DNA of 32,512 nt from Microbacteriaceae bacterium UBA963 (GCA_002292955.1 DBCH01000070.1:1-32512); one strand, 5' to 3'. Positions 7,978 through 15,558 are shown, counted from the stretch's first letter. Made by a program: numbers and translations. The notes: a model not told the origin generated them from the letters alone.

Positions 7978-8237
7978 AGGCGTCGTCCGTCGGCGATGTC
8001 GATGACACCGGCCCACTGTGCTTCGCGCCACTGGGCGGCCGTGAACTCGGTCTCATAGCTCTCTGAGACGAACGCGGCCAGAGCACCCGTGCTGATGCGC
8101 CACGGACCTCGGCGCCCGACACGAAGCGCGGGGATTTCGCCGGAACGGATGAGCGCGTAAATGTGGGAAACCGAGACGGCGAGGATTTCGGCCGCAGTCG
8201 CCGCCGAAACGAAGGGGGAGTCGAGAGGCGAGGGCAT
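7974..8237 (-). CDS. Small MerR/excisionase-type helix-turn-helix protein, BldC-like
   Basis: An 87-residue DNA-binding protein. The core FVSAATAAEILAVSVSHIYALIRSGEIPALRVGRRGPWRIS at about 9-50 is the HTH_17 fold: a helix-turn-helix followed by a wing. This fold is shared by excisionases and the developmental regulator BldC. A helical tail with paired WREAQWAG follows and may mediate oligomerisation. It is next to the CpaB/CpaE-like operon, upstream and divergent, and could control it. No dimerisation or ligand domain of larger MerR proteins is present. A leaderless-type -10 lies six bases before its ATG. Confidence 0.85.
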   Translation of the reverse strand: MPSPLDSPFVSAATAAEILAVSVSHIYALIRSGEIPALRVGRRGPWRISTGALAAFVSESYETEFTAAQWREAQWAGVIDIADGRRL

Positions 8238-8243
8238 GTCTGA

Positions 8244-8249
8244 ACCCTA
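8244..8249 (-). promoter_or_regulatory. Leaderless-type -10 box of the helix-turn-helix gene
   Basis: TAGGGT on the minus strand, six bases before the ATG at 8235-8237. There is no ribosome binding site between them. Confidence 0.45.
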
Positions 8250-8287
8250 GGCAGTTGCCCTACGGCACAAGCGGACGGGGCTCAATC

Positions 8288-8296
8288 TGTGGACAA
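8288..8296 (-). other. DnaA-box-like 9-mer (actinobacterial form)
   Basis: TGTGGACAA on the plus strand is the exact complement of TTGTCCACA, the common actinobacterial DnaA box. It lies in the 125-base gap between the helix-turn-helix gene and the CpaB-like gene, in the same orientation as the site at 7328. Confidence 0.35.
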
Positions 8297-8362
8297 CCCG
8301 GGTTCCTTCTCGACGCGGGCGGGAAAGATGCTCTGAGCGCTCATGCAGAAAAAGGAGATCCC

Positions 8363-9088
8363 ATGAAGACATCACGCAGTTCTCTCATCAAGTTGGCCCT
8401 CGGGTTGGGCCTGATTTTGGCGTCGGTCATCGGCGTTACCGCCCTTGTCTCGTCGATGAGCAAGACGCGCGGAATGGTGCTGGCGGCCACCGACATGCCC
8501 GTGGGTCATGTGATCACCGCAGGAGACCTCATTCGAACCGACGGCTACGTGGTGGGGTCCCGCGTGGTCTTTCCCGACAGCATCGACGCCTTGCTGGGCA
8601 AGGTAACGACGCGCCCGCTCGCCCTGGGTGAGGTGATCTCCGAAGCGGTGGTGACGTCGTCGTTCGATCTCGATGTGACGACCTTGGTGCTGACGGTGAA
8701 CGACGGTGTGCCGGCGGCGCTCGCGCCCGGGGACACCATTGAAGTGTGGTCGGCCGGCATGCGCGATTCTCTCGGCTTGGGTTTTGGCTCGGGCCTCGGC
8801 ATGGGCCCGGACGCCGGGGGCATGGTCGATTCGGGCGCGTCGGATTCGGGCGCGTCGGATTCGAGCACCGGCACCGGCAGCGGGTCAGGCATGTGGGCGC
8901 CGGGGCAGCCACGTCCGCTGGCGGCCGGAGAGTTTGTTGCCCGCATCGGCGACTCACAATCGCCGACCCTGGGGGGTTCCGTCCAGGTAGAGGTTCTCGT
9001 AGCCAAGTCGGACGTGAGCGCCATTCTGTCGGCACAGACGCGGGGTGAGGCTCTCGTGGTCTTACCGGAACGCAGTAGCGGCTCATGA
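8363..9088 (+). CDS. SAF domain protein, CpaB/RcpC-like
   Basis: A 241-residue membrane-anchored protein. A membrane segment covers about residues 8-30. A SAF domain follows at about 37-97 (LAATDMPVGHVITAGDLI, then RPLALGEVIS). The C-terminal part contains a low-complexity Gly/Ser/Asp insert at about 133-176, including a twice-repeated DSGAS unit, and ends in a beta-rich region. The architecture resembles CpaB/RcpC, the periplasmic pilot protein of Tad pilus secretion. ATG 8363 has the strongest ribosome binding site in the block (AAAGGAGAT). It overlaps the next gene by ATGA, so the two are coupled. No CpaC, CpaF, TadB/C or pilin is nearby, so a pilus role is uncertain. Confidence 0.85.
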   Translation: MKTSRSSLIKLALGLGLILASVIGVTALVSSMSKTRGMVLAATDMPVGHVITAGDLIRTDGYVVGSRVVFPDSIDALLGKVTTRPLALGEVISEAVVTSSFDLDVTTLVLTVNDGVPAALAPGDTIEVWSAGMRDSLGLGFGSGLGMGPDAGGMVDSGASDSGASDSSTGTGSGSGMWAPGQPRPLAAGEFVARIGDSQSPTLGGSVQVEVLVAKSDVSAILSAQTRGEALVVLPERSSGS

Positions 9089-10449
9089 GGGTTGTCACAA
9101 ACGCGGCGACCGAGGCCGTCGAGCCACACTTTGCCTCACTGGTTGCGGCCGAAGATGCGGCGCCCAATGCGGAACTCATGGTGTGGGATGACGTCACTCC
9201 GGAAGCGCTCCTCGATGACGATGGGCAACCCCTCGTTGACGCCGTCATGCTCCGAGGCGCGCTGATTACTCCGCACCTCCTCTCCGCTTGTGACCTTGGG
9301 GGTATCCGAATTGTGGGTGTGGCGCACACCCCGGAAGATGAAGACAATCTGGAGCGTCTCCGGCTCAGGGAACGTGTCGCGACGCCGCTCGAGCGGGACA
9401 GCGTGAGGCGGGCACTGGGTCTTGGCGGCTCGGCGGCCGAGATCCCGCGGGGTGATCGAGCCCTGCGCGTTGCTCCGGCGCCACGGTTGCGGGCAGCGGT
9501 TGGGTCTGCGGTCGTCGACGCGTCGGTTGTCGAACCGTTTGCGGACGAAGTGCCAGCGGTCACATCGCTGGGAGCGGCATCGGCCCCAGTATCGGTCCCA
9601 ACATCAACCCCCGCTTCGACCGGCCGCAACGTCGTGGTCTGGGGGCCGGTGGGATCATCGGGTGTCTCGAGTATGGCCCTGGCGCTGGCCGGGTGCGCAA
9701 CTCACGCCGGTCTGTCGACAGTTGTCGTCGACGCGCACGTTTATGGCGGCGCACAGTCGGGTCTGCTGAATCTTTTCGACGAAGCACCGGGCATTGCTGC
9801 CGCGTGCCGGCTGGCCGCGCGAGACACGCTGTCTTCTGACGAACTGCGACGCGTGGCTGCCACGGTGACTCACGGGCGAGACAGCCTCGCAGTGCTCACC
9901 GGAATTCCCGAGGCTCAGCGCTGGACCGAGCTCAGTCCGGATAGCGTGCGCACCGTGCTGTCGACGGCCCGGGCTTCGTGGGACGTTTCGGTCGTTGACG
10001 TTGCCTTTTGTTTGGAGGAAGACGAAGAGATTTCGAGCGACCTTTTTGCTCCGCGTCGGAACGGGGCGACACTCGCGTGCTTGGCCGAGGCGGATGTGGT
10101 GGTGGGTGTGGCTGGTTGCGATTCGCTTTCTCTCTCGCGCTACATTCTGGCAATGCCACGCCTGCGCGAGATTATTGGCAACACTCCCGTGGTCACGGTG
10201 GTGAACCGCCTGCGGCCCAGCGCCGCGGGACTGGCCCCCGAGGCATCGGTGCGGGAGACCCTACAGCGCTTCGCCGGGATCGGTGACGCCTTGTGTGTGC
10301 CTGATGATGCCGATCTTCTCGACCGGGCTCTCGTATCCGGCCTGCCCGCCACCTGGGTCACACACCGGGGGCGATACGTGTCGGCCGTGCGTGCGGTTTT
10401 CGAGCGTGTGTCAGGGAGTTGGGCTGTGCCCAGCCAGGTGAGCGCCTAA
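9085..10449 (+). CDS. CpaE/MinD-like P-loop ATPase homologue with degenerate Walker A
   Basis: A 454-residue protein. The N-terminal 1-130 region looks like a receiver-like or partner-binding fold. A Pro/Ala/Thr-rich linker follows. From about residue 182 there is a ParA/MinD-type domain: VVVWGPVGSSGVSSMALALA, then TVVVDAHVYGGAQSGLL and the Walker B-like WDVSVVDVAFCL. The Walker A motif is altered. Both the signature Lys and the GK[ST] Lys of typical MinD proteins are absent; the latter position is Val. Related actinobacterial proteins often carry an altered loop of GAPGR type. ATP binding is therefore doubtful. It overlaps the CpaB-like gene by ATGA and is tail to tail with the esterase gene (stops interlocked at 10446-10449). 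A role in Tad assembly or polar positioning is inference. Confidence 0.8.
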   Translation: MRVVTNAATEAVEPHFASLVAAEDAAPNAELMVWDDVTPEALLDDDGQPLVDAVMLRGALITPHLLSACDLGGIRIVGVAHTPEDEDNLERLRLRERVATPLERDSVRRALGLGGSAAEIPRGDRALRVAPAPRLRAAVGSAVVDASVVEPFADEVPAVTSLGAASAPVSVPTSTPASTGRNVVVWGPVGSSGVSSMALALAGCATHAGLSTVVVDAHVYGGAQSGLLNLFDEAPGIAAACRLAARDTLSSDELRRVAATVTHGRDSLAVLTGIPEAQRWTELSPDSVRTVLSTARASWDVSVVDVAFCLEEDEEISSDLFAPRRNGATLACLAEADVVVGVAGCDSLSLSRYILAMPRLREIIGNTPVVTVVNRLRPSAAGLAPEASVRETLQRFAGIGDALCVPDDADLLDRALVSGLPATWVTHRGRYVSAVRAVFERVSGSWAVPSQVSA

Positions 10450-11483
10450 GGGCTGACCGTGTGCGCCGCCACGAAGGCGAGCGATTCGGTGAGCGACGTC
10501 TGCGCGGCATCCAGATTCAAGCGGAACTGATACTCGTGAGGCAGTGCCGGCGTGTAGTCTTCCGGCCAGAAAAGCGTCGTCACATCAACGCCCAGCGACT
10601 GAAGTTTGGCGGCAAACGGCTTCGAGTTGCCCTTCGTCAGCGGGTCGGCATTACCGCCGGTGATGTACGCCGGGGGAAAGTCGGCGGTGGCGTAGTTGAT
10701 GGTGGACATCTGCGTCATGGCAACATTTGTGGGGCTGATTTGCTCGCCCGTGTAGGCCCAGATGGTGATGTTGTCGCCCCAACCGAGCAGACCCTTTCCT
10801 CCTTCGAAGGTGCCGAGGTCGTAAACGCCACAGTTGAGAATGAGTCCGCGAATCTGGGTGGTGCCGAGAGCTGGCTCGAAATTCATCTCTGCGGCGTACG
10901 CGGGGTTGGTGGTGAGCGCGGCAATTTGGCTGGTCAGTTGCGCACCGGCCGAGTCACCCGCCAAAAAGATGTTGTTCGGATCGATGTTGTACTCGGCGGC
11001 GTTCGCCAGAAGAAACGCGAGGGCATCGTTAATCTCGAACACGGCCTCGGGATACTTCGTCTCCGGGCCATAACCGTAGTTGAGCCCCACCACGGTGTAG
11101 CCCTTTGACGCGAGCAGTTGATAGTAAGCGACGTTGTTGTCTTTCGAGCCCGAAATCCAGGCACCACCGTGGGTCCAGACAATTGTGGGCAGCGGCGAGT
11201 TGGTGGCATCGGGCCAGTACACGTCGAGCTGTGCACTGGGGGAGCCGGGGCTGTAGTCGACGTTGAAAGTGGACTGAACGTTGTCGGGAGCAAAGGGAGC
11301 CATGATTTTTGTCACCTTGGCGGCGCCGTTCGTAAACACCGCACGCACGATCATGGCACCGGGCCACGGCGAAACCTGAAACGCCACGATGGTTCCGATC
11401 AGTAGGGCCCCGATTACGCCCAATACCCACCACAGGGCGCGGTGGCGACGATGGGCGCGGGGACTTCGAGCAACTTTCTTCAT
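10446..11483 (-). CDS. Membrane-anchored alpha/beta-hydrolase (esterase/lipase, HSL-like)
   Basis: A 345-residue protein starting MKKVARSPRAHRRHR. A basic N-terminus is followed by one membrane segment at about 17-36, so the catalytic domain should be outside the membrane. The oxyanion-hole motif HGGAW is at 105-109 and the nucleophile motif GDSAG at 176-180 (Ser178). The probable acid is in GNADPLT and the catalytic His in LPHEYQF. This fits the hormone-sensitive-lipase/BD-FAE-type carboxylesterase group. The substrate is unknown. An upstream extension to 11576 would run across the divergent pdtaS gene and is rejected. It shares a 10-base palindromic promoter with pdtaS, eight bases before this ATG. 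Confidence 0.88.
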   Translation of the reverse strand: MKKVARSPRAHRRHRALWWVLGVIGALLIGTIVAFQVSPWPGAMIVRAVFTNGAAKVTKIMAPFAPDNVQSTFNVDYSPGSPSAQLDVYWPDATNSPLPTIVWTHGGAWISGSKDNNVAYYQLLASKGYTVVGLNYGYGPETKYPEAVFEINDALAFLLANAAEYNIDPNNIFLAGDSAGAQLTSQIAALTTNPAYAAEMNFEPALGTTQIRGLILNCGVYDLGTFEGGKGLLGWGDNITIWAYTGEQISPTNVAMTQMSTINYATADFPPAYITGGNADPLTKGNSKPFAAKLQSLGVDVTTLFWPEDYTPALPHEYQFRLNLDAAQTSLTESLAFVAAHTVSP

Positions 11484-11491
11484 GATGGCTA

Positions 11492-11501
11492 AGCCTAGGC
11501 T
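11492..11501. promoter_or_regulatory. Palindromic divergent promoter core (two overlapping -10 boxes)
   Basis: AGCCTAGGCT is a perfect 10-base palindrome. Read forward it gives TAGGCT (11496-11501), six bases before the pdtaS ATG. Read in reverse it gives TAGGCT (11497-11492), eight bases before the esterase ATG. The two -10 boxes share the central TA, so one polymerase at a time could open this site. Confidence 0.5.
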
Positions 11502-11507
11502 AGAGCC

Positions 11508-13001
11508 ATGTCGACTTTCACAGAGATTATGTCGTCCCGGGGTGTGGGCACCGAGCGCGACGTCGACTGGCTGCACCTCTTGCTGGCCGATCTGCAGTTG
11601 CTGGCCGACCTCTCATTCGCCGACGCCATTATCTGGGTGCCCGCAACAGACGGAAGCTTTGTCGCCGCATCACACGCACGTCCGGCCGGTGTGGCCACAC
11701 TCTTCTATCGTGACTTCGTGGGCCAGAACATCAAGGCCGAGTGGCGCTCGCAGGTGACGGAGGCCTACGAAGCAGGTGTGATTGTGGACTCCACCGCGCC
11801 CGCGTGGTTCGAAGAGGTGCCGACGCGGGTGCGCACGGTTCCGGTGGTTCGCCCGGTGGGAGAGGGTTCCGACGAGATTCAACAGGGCCCCATCGCCGTC
11901 GTCTCCCTGCACACCAACCTCTCGCAGATGCGCCAACCGTCGCGGCAGGAGAAGACGTTCAATGAGTGTGCCGACGATCTTTTTCTCATGATGTCCACGG
12001 GTCACTTTCCCGACATCGATCAGGCGCCCGCTCCGCGTCGTGGTGCACCGCGAGCCTCCGACGGCCTCCTGCGAATGGATGTTGACGGCGTCGTCAACTT
12101 TGCCAGCCCGAATGCGCTCTCGGCGTTTAGTCGCATCGGATACCGCGAGGAGCTTGAGGGTGAGTTGCTGGCGGAGGTGGCCGCGCAGGTTCTCTCGGGA
12201 AAAGTGGACGTGGATGAGTCGCTCCCCGTGGTGGTGACCGGTCGCGCACCGTGGCGTGCAGACATTGAGAACCGCGGTGTCACGGTGTCGCTGCGCACCA
12301 TCCCGCTCGAGATCGGCAATGAGCGAACGGGTGCGTTGGTGCTGTGCCGCGACGTGACCGAGATGCGCCACCAGGAGCGCGAGCTCATGACCAAGGACGC
12401 CACGATTCGCGAGATTCACCATCGGGTGAAGAACAATCTGCAGACAGTGGCGTCCCTGCTGCGCATTCAAGCGCGACGCACCACCTCCGATGAGACACGT
12501 GAAGCGTTGGCTCGGGCCATGCGGCGCGTGGCCAGCATCGCCGTCGTGCACGACACTCTGTCATCGGGGCTCAACCAGAACGTGGACTTTGACGAGGTGT
12601 TCCAGCGGGTGCTCATGTTGAGCGCCGAGGTGGCATCGCTCAACCACAATCCCGTAAAGCCCCAGACAACGGGAAGTTTTGGGGTGTTGCCCAGCGAGTA
12701 CGCCACTCCGCTGGCACTCGCCCTCACCGAGATCGTGACCAACGCGGTTGAACACGGATTCGATGGATCGAGCGAGGGCGCTGTAGACATTCGCGCCACC
12801 CGCACGAGCGAAACGCTGAACGTGGAGATCGATGACAACGGCAAGGGCATCGGCGATGACGGCATCGGCGATGGGCTGGGCACGCAGATTGTGCGCACCC
12901 TTGTTGAGGGCGAACTGAGCGGCACCATCACGTGGGAGCAGCGGCCCGAGGGTGGCACGCGCGTGACGATCGAGATTCCCCTGCGCTTTCTCCAGGCCTA
13001 G
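11508..13001 (+). CDS. pdtaS: Cytosolic sensor histidine kinase PdtaS
   Basis: A 497-residue soluble kinase. The N-terminal GAF-like sensor domain covers about 15-150. A PAS domain covers about 185-285 (GLLRMDVDGVVNFASPNA). The HisKA_2 motif IREIHHRVKNNLQTVASLLRIQARR has the likely phospho-acceptor His304. A HATPase domain with LTEIVTNAVEHGF and DNGKGIG follows. Domain order, length and histidine position closely match mycobacterial PdtaS. That protein phosphorylates the ANTAR-domain antiterminator PdtaR to control translation and termination of target mRNAs. PdtaR is not in the window. It has no membrane segments. It is probably read from a leaderless transcript and shares its promoter core with the divergent esterase. 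Confidence 0.95.
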   Translation: MSTFTEIMSSRGVGTERDVDWLHLLLADLQLLADLSFADAIIWVPATDGSFVAASHARPAGVATLFYRDFVGQNIKAEWRSQVTEAYEAGVIVDSTAPAWFEEVPTRVRTVPVVRPVGEGSDEIQQGPIAVVSLHTNLSQMRQPSRQEKTFNECADDLFLMMSTGHFPDIDQAPAPRRGAPRASDGLLRMDVDGVVNFASPNALSAFSRIGYREELEGELLAEVAAQVLSGKVDVDESLPVVVTGRAPWRADIENRGVTVSLRTIPLEIGNERTGALVLCRDVTEMRHQERELMTKDATIREIHHRVKNNLQTVASLLRIQARRTTSDETREALARAMRRVASIAVVHDTLSSGLNQNVDFDEVFQRVLMLSAEVASLNHNPVKPQTTGSFGVLPSEYATPLALALTEIVTNAVEHGFDGSSEGAVDIRATRTSETLNVEIDDNGKGIGDDGIGDGLGTQIVRTLVEGELSGTITWEQRPEGGTRVTIEIPLRFLQA

Positions 13002-13056
13002 CGACGCAAGACGCGCACCGGGTGATTCTCCGCCTTCCCTCTTCTACACAAAAAAG

Positions 13057-13088
13057 CGAAGGGCCCGGGAGTTTTCCCGGGCCCTTCG
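13057..13088 (-). terminator. Rho-independent terminator of whiB1
   Basis: A perfect 14-base-pair stem (13057-13070 with 13075-13088) encloses a four-base loop. On the minus strand it is followed by a C then six T residues. This fits termination of the whiB gene that ends at 13107. On the plus strand no T-run follows, so it would be a weaker terminator for pdtaS. Confidence 0.9.
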
Positions 13089-13106
13089 TATGTGAGTGCT
13101 AAAAAA

Positions 13107-13355
13107 TTAGCTTGCGCGGCGGGCGCGAGCAGCGCGACGCTTGAGCGCGCGACGCTCGTCCTCGCTGAGGCCACCCCACACGCCCGAGTCCTGCGAGGTC
13201 TCGAGGGCGTACTGAAGGCACTGCTCAGTTACCGTACAACGGGCACACACAGCCTTGGCCTTTTCGATCTGGTCGACAGCAGGGCCAGTGTTTCCAACGG
13301 GAAAGAACAGCTCAGGGTCGACCGTGAGGCAAGCCGAAGAATCGCGCCAGTCCAT
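13107..13355 (-). CDS. whiB1: WhiB-family iron-sulfur regulator, WhiB1/WblE type
   Basis: An 82-residue protein. The four cluster-binding cysteines are C9, C37, C40 and C46 (the last three as CxxCxxxxxC). The GVWGG turn and a basic C-terminus SEDERRALKRRAARARRAS follow. The N-terminus MDWRDSSACLTVDPELFFPVGN matches WhiB1/WblE closely. WhiB1 binds a [4Fe-4S] cluster and the C-terminal part of the housekeeping sigma factor, and responds to nitric oxide; it is essential in Mycobacterium. The start at ATG 13353-13355 is fixed by AAGGAG with ideal spacing. An open extension to 13496 reads sequence not typical of the family. A strong terminator follows. The convergent neighbour is pdtaS. Confidence 0.96.
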   Translation of the reverse strand: MDWRDSSACLTVDPELFFPVGNTGPAVDQIEKAKAVCARCTVTEQCLQYALETSQDSGVWGGLSEDERRALKRRAARARRAS

Positions 13356-13577
13356 GGTTTTCTCCTTATTAATGGGGTGATGTGGTTCGCGTCCCGGGCA
13401 CACAAAAGAACCCGAGAACTGAGATATCGGACGAAAAAATAAGAATCGAGTGCTCGTCCCGAGACCCGCCGGAAATAAACCGGCGAGCTCGCCCACATCC
13501 GCGTGGGGCTCACTCGACCTCTATTAGGTTCTCATGTGGTTGGCTAAATGTAAAGAGTTTTTTTGAGAGGACCTATG
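13356..13577. promoter_or_regulatory. Divergent intergenic region between whiB1 and the membrane protein gene
   Basis: 222 bases, AT-richer than its surroundings. It contains the AAGGAG ribosome binding site of whiB1, a TAAATG -10-like box near 13550 for the plus-strand gene, and a short GCCGG/CCGGC inverted repeat around 13480. No operator is clearly identifiable. Confidence 0.35.
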
Positions 13578-14015
13578 ATGACCACCAACGCGGGCGCGAA
13601 TCGCGAATCGGCAGGTGCCGGCCCCAAGGCTCCGTGGACGCTCGTGGCGCTGGCTGTGATCGTGTGGGCAGAAGTCGCGATGCTGGCTGTGTGGAGTGTG
13701 TGGTTGCTGACGGGTTTCGTGACCGACGTGCCCGAGTCATTCGGGGGAGCAGTGCTCCTCCTGGTGCTGAGTGTGGTGGCAACCGTGTGGTTGGGCTTCG
13801 CGGCTGCGCATCTTCTCCGGCGCAAAACCTGGACCCGGGCGGCCATCTTGGTGTGGCAACTGTGCCAAACGGCCATTGCCGCAGGAGCGTTTCAGGGAAT
13901 CTTTGCGGCGCCCGTCGTGGGAGCTGCTCTTCTGGTTCCCGCGCTTGCCGCAGGCGTGTTGCTCTTTACACCGAGCGTGGTGGCTGCCCTGCGCCGTGAG
14001 CCGAGCGCGGAGTAA
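13578..14015 (+). CDS. Small integral membrane protein, four predicted helices
   Basis: A 145-residue protein with four hydrophobic segments, at roughly 20-50, 55-80, 90-115 and 118-140, and short basic loops. It is probably a membrane protein with both ends in the cytoplasm. No conserved catalytic motif or family is recognised. Two ATG codons are adjacent (13575 and 13578). GAGAGG at 13565-13570 favours the second by spacing, but the first is equally possible. It is divergent from whiB1 across about 220 bases and convergent with the peroxiredoxin gene. Confidence 0.75.
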   Translation: MTTNAGANRESAGAGPKAPWTLVALAVIVWAEVAMLAVWSVWLLTGFVTDVPESFGGAVLLLVLSVVATVWLGFAAAHLLRRKTWTRAAILVWQLCQTAIAAGAFQGIFAAPVVGAALLVPALAAGVLLFTPSVVAALRREPSAE

Positions 14016-14022
14016 ACGAAAG

Positions 14023-14490
14023 CTAAAGCCCGAGCTTGCCGCGCAGCGAGGCAACGTGGCCGGTGGCCTTCACGTTGTAAAGAGCGTGGCTGAGCGTGCC
14101 GTCAGGCGCAACCACGAACGTGGACCGGATGACGCCCTGCACGGTCTTGCCGTACATCGACTTCTCGCCGAACGCGGCGTAGGCGTTGTGCACCGTGAGG
14201 TCGGGGTCGCTGAGTAGCGGGAAGGTGAGCCCCTCTTTTTCTTCAAACTTTTTAAGTTTGGCGGGCGTGTCCTTGGAGATGCCCAGCACCACGTAGCCGG
14301 CGGCCTGCAGCGAGGCGAGCGAATCGCGGAAGTCGCAGGCCTGCGTGGTGCAGCCCGGCGTCATGGCCGCGGGGTAGAAGTAGATGATCACGTTCTTGCC
14401 CGAGAAGTCGGAGAGCGAAACGTGCTTTCCATCCTGGTCGGGAAGCGTGAATGCGGGGGCGGCCTGGCCGGCCTCAAGGCGAGTGGTCAT
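14023..14490 (-). CDS. bcp: Thiol peroxidase, Bcp/PrxQ family peroxiredoxin
   Basis: A 155-residue thioredoxin-dependent peroxidase that reduces hydrogen peroxide and organic hydroperoxides in the cytoplasm. The active-site motif is FYPAAMTPGCTTQAC, with peroxidatic Cys47 and resolving Cys52 in the same helix, the signature of atypical two-Cys PrxQ/Bcp enzymes. The thioredoxin-fold strands, LGISKDTPAKLKKFEEK and the RSTFVVAPDG segment are present. The length is normal. A leaderless-type -10 lies six bases before the ATG. It is close to rsgA on the same strand but has its own promoter signature. No SigR-type promoter is visible in front of it. Confidence 0.95.
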   Translation of the reverse strand: MTTRLEAGQAAPAFTLPDQDGKHVSLSDFSGKNVIIYFYPAAMTPGCTTQACDFRDSLASLQAAGYVVLGISKDTPAKLKKFEEKEGLTFPLLSDPDLTVHNAYAAFGEKSMYGKTVQGVIRSTFVVAPDGTLSHALYNVKATGHVASLRGKLGL

Positions 14491-14496
14491 GCGTCC

Positions 14497-14502
14497 AGCG
14501 TA
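14497..14502 (-). promoter_or_regulatory. Leaderless-type -10 box of bcp
   Basis: TACGCT on the minus strand, six bases before the ATG at 14488-14490. No ribosome binding site lies between. Confidence 0.45.
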
Positions 14503-14523
14503 GTCAGGAATCTCGGCCCGTGA

Positions 14524-15558
14524 CTAGTCGGCGAAGGTGAGCAACAGCCGGTGGAGGGAGTCGAGCCGCGAGGCGCCGATGTCGCCCAGAGCGCCGGCCT
14601 CAATGGCCTCAGCAATGGCGCAGTCGGGTGAGTTGGGCAGGTGGGTACACCCGCGTGGGCAGGCCTGCGCGAGCCGGTCGAGCTCGGGAAACGCCTTGAT
14701 GATGTTGCGCGTGTCAACGTGGCCAAGACCAAACGAGCGGACGCCGGGGGTGTCGACCAGCCATCCGGTGCCGCCGCCAACTACCAACTCGAAGCAGACG
14801 GTGGAGCTCGAGGTGTGGCGACCGCGACCGGTGACCTCGTTCACGATGCCCGTGGCGCGATGCGCCGAGGGAACCAGCGCATTCACGAGCGTGGACTTTC
14901 CCACACCCGAGTGACCAACAGCCACCGTGATGTGGCCAACCAAAAGTGTCGACAGCGCGCCGAGCGGGGGATCGTCGGAGCGGCTCGTCACCACAGGAAT
15001 GCCGAGACCGACAAAGTTAGCCAAGAACTCGCTCGGGTCGGCAAGGTCGGTTTTGGTGACACACAGAATCGGTGCGATGCCGGCGTCGTAGGCCGCCACG
15101 AGGTAGCGGTCGATGAGGCGCACGCGCGGTTCGGGATTCGCCGCGGCCGTGACAATCAGCATCTGATCGGCGTTGGCCACAATGACGCGCTCCACGGCAT
15201 CCGTGTCGTCGGCGCTGCGCCGCAGGATGCTCGAACGCTCGTGAATGCGCACGATGCGCGCGAGCGAGCCCTGGTCTCCCGTGGTGTCGCCCACCAGCGC
15301 CACGCGGTCACCGGTGACCAGGGCATCCTTGCCGAGCTCGCGCGCTCGCGTGGCGGTCACGGCGTGACGGCCGGGTCCCTCCGGATCAACCAACACGGTG
15401 TACCGGCCGCGATCGACGGCCGTCACCATTCCGTCCACGGCCGCTTCGTGCGCGGGGCGATTCTTGGTGCGCGGTCGCGTGCCCTTGCGGCTGGGGCGCA
15501 CGCGCACGTCGGACTCGTCGTAGCGGGATTCCTCCCCGTCATCCGACAACCACGACAC
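14524..15558 (-). CDS. rsgA: Ribosome small subunit-dependent GTPase A
   Basis: A 344-residue circularly permuted GTPase that assists late maturation of the 30S subunit. The N-terminal OB domain is at about 38-110. The permuted G-domain order is TKTD (168-171), then GHSGVGKST (215-223), then DTPG (269-272). A zinc site is formed by C300, C304, H306 and C313 in CPRGCTHLPNSPDC. The N-terminal 35 residues are charged and probably disordered. It is nine bases downstream of aroA on the same strand, so the two form an operon. Pairing of aroA with rsgA is common in Actinobacteria. Confidence 0.96.
   Translation of the reverse strand: MSWLSDDGEESRYDESDVRVRPSRKGTRPRTKNRPAHEAAVDGMVTAVDRGRYTVLVDPEGPGRHAVTATRARELGKDALVTGDRVALVGDTTGDQGSLARIVRIHERSSILRRSADDTDAVERVIVANADQMLIVTAAANPEPRVRLIDRYLVAAYDAGIAPILCVTKTDLADPSEFLANFVGLGIPVVTSRSDDPPLGALSTLLVGHITVAVGHSGVGKSTLVNALVPSAHRATGIVNEVTGRGRHTSSSTVCFELVVGGGTGWLVDTPGVRSFGLGHVDTRNIIKAFPELDRLAQACPRGCTHLPNSPDCAIAEAIEAGALGDIGASRLDSLHRLLLTFAD

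Noticed and set aside
8529..9629. 366-codon frame antisense to the CpaB/CpaE-like genes
   Set aside because: Extreme Arg/Pro/Ser content typical of an antisense GC-rich shadow.
13470..13500. Short GCCGG/CCGGC inverted repeat upstream of whiB1
   Set aside because: Only about five base pairs and no T-run; it lies in a promoter region and is not a convincing terminator or operator.
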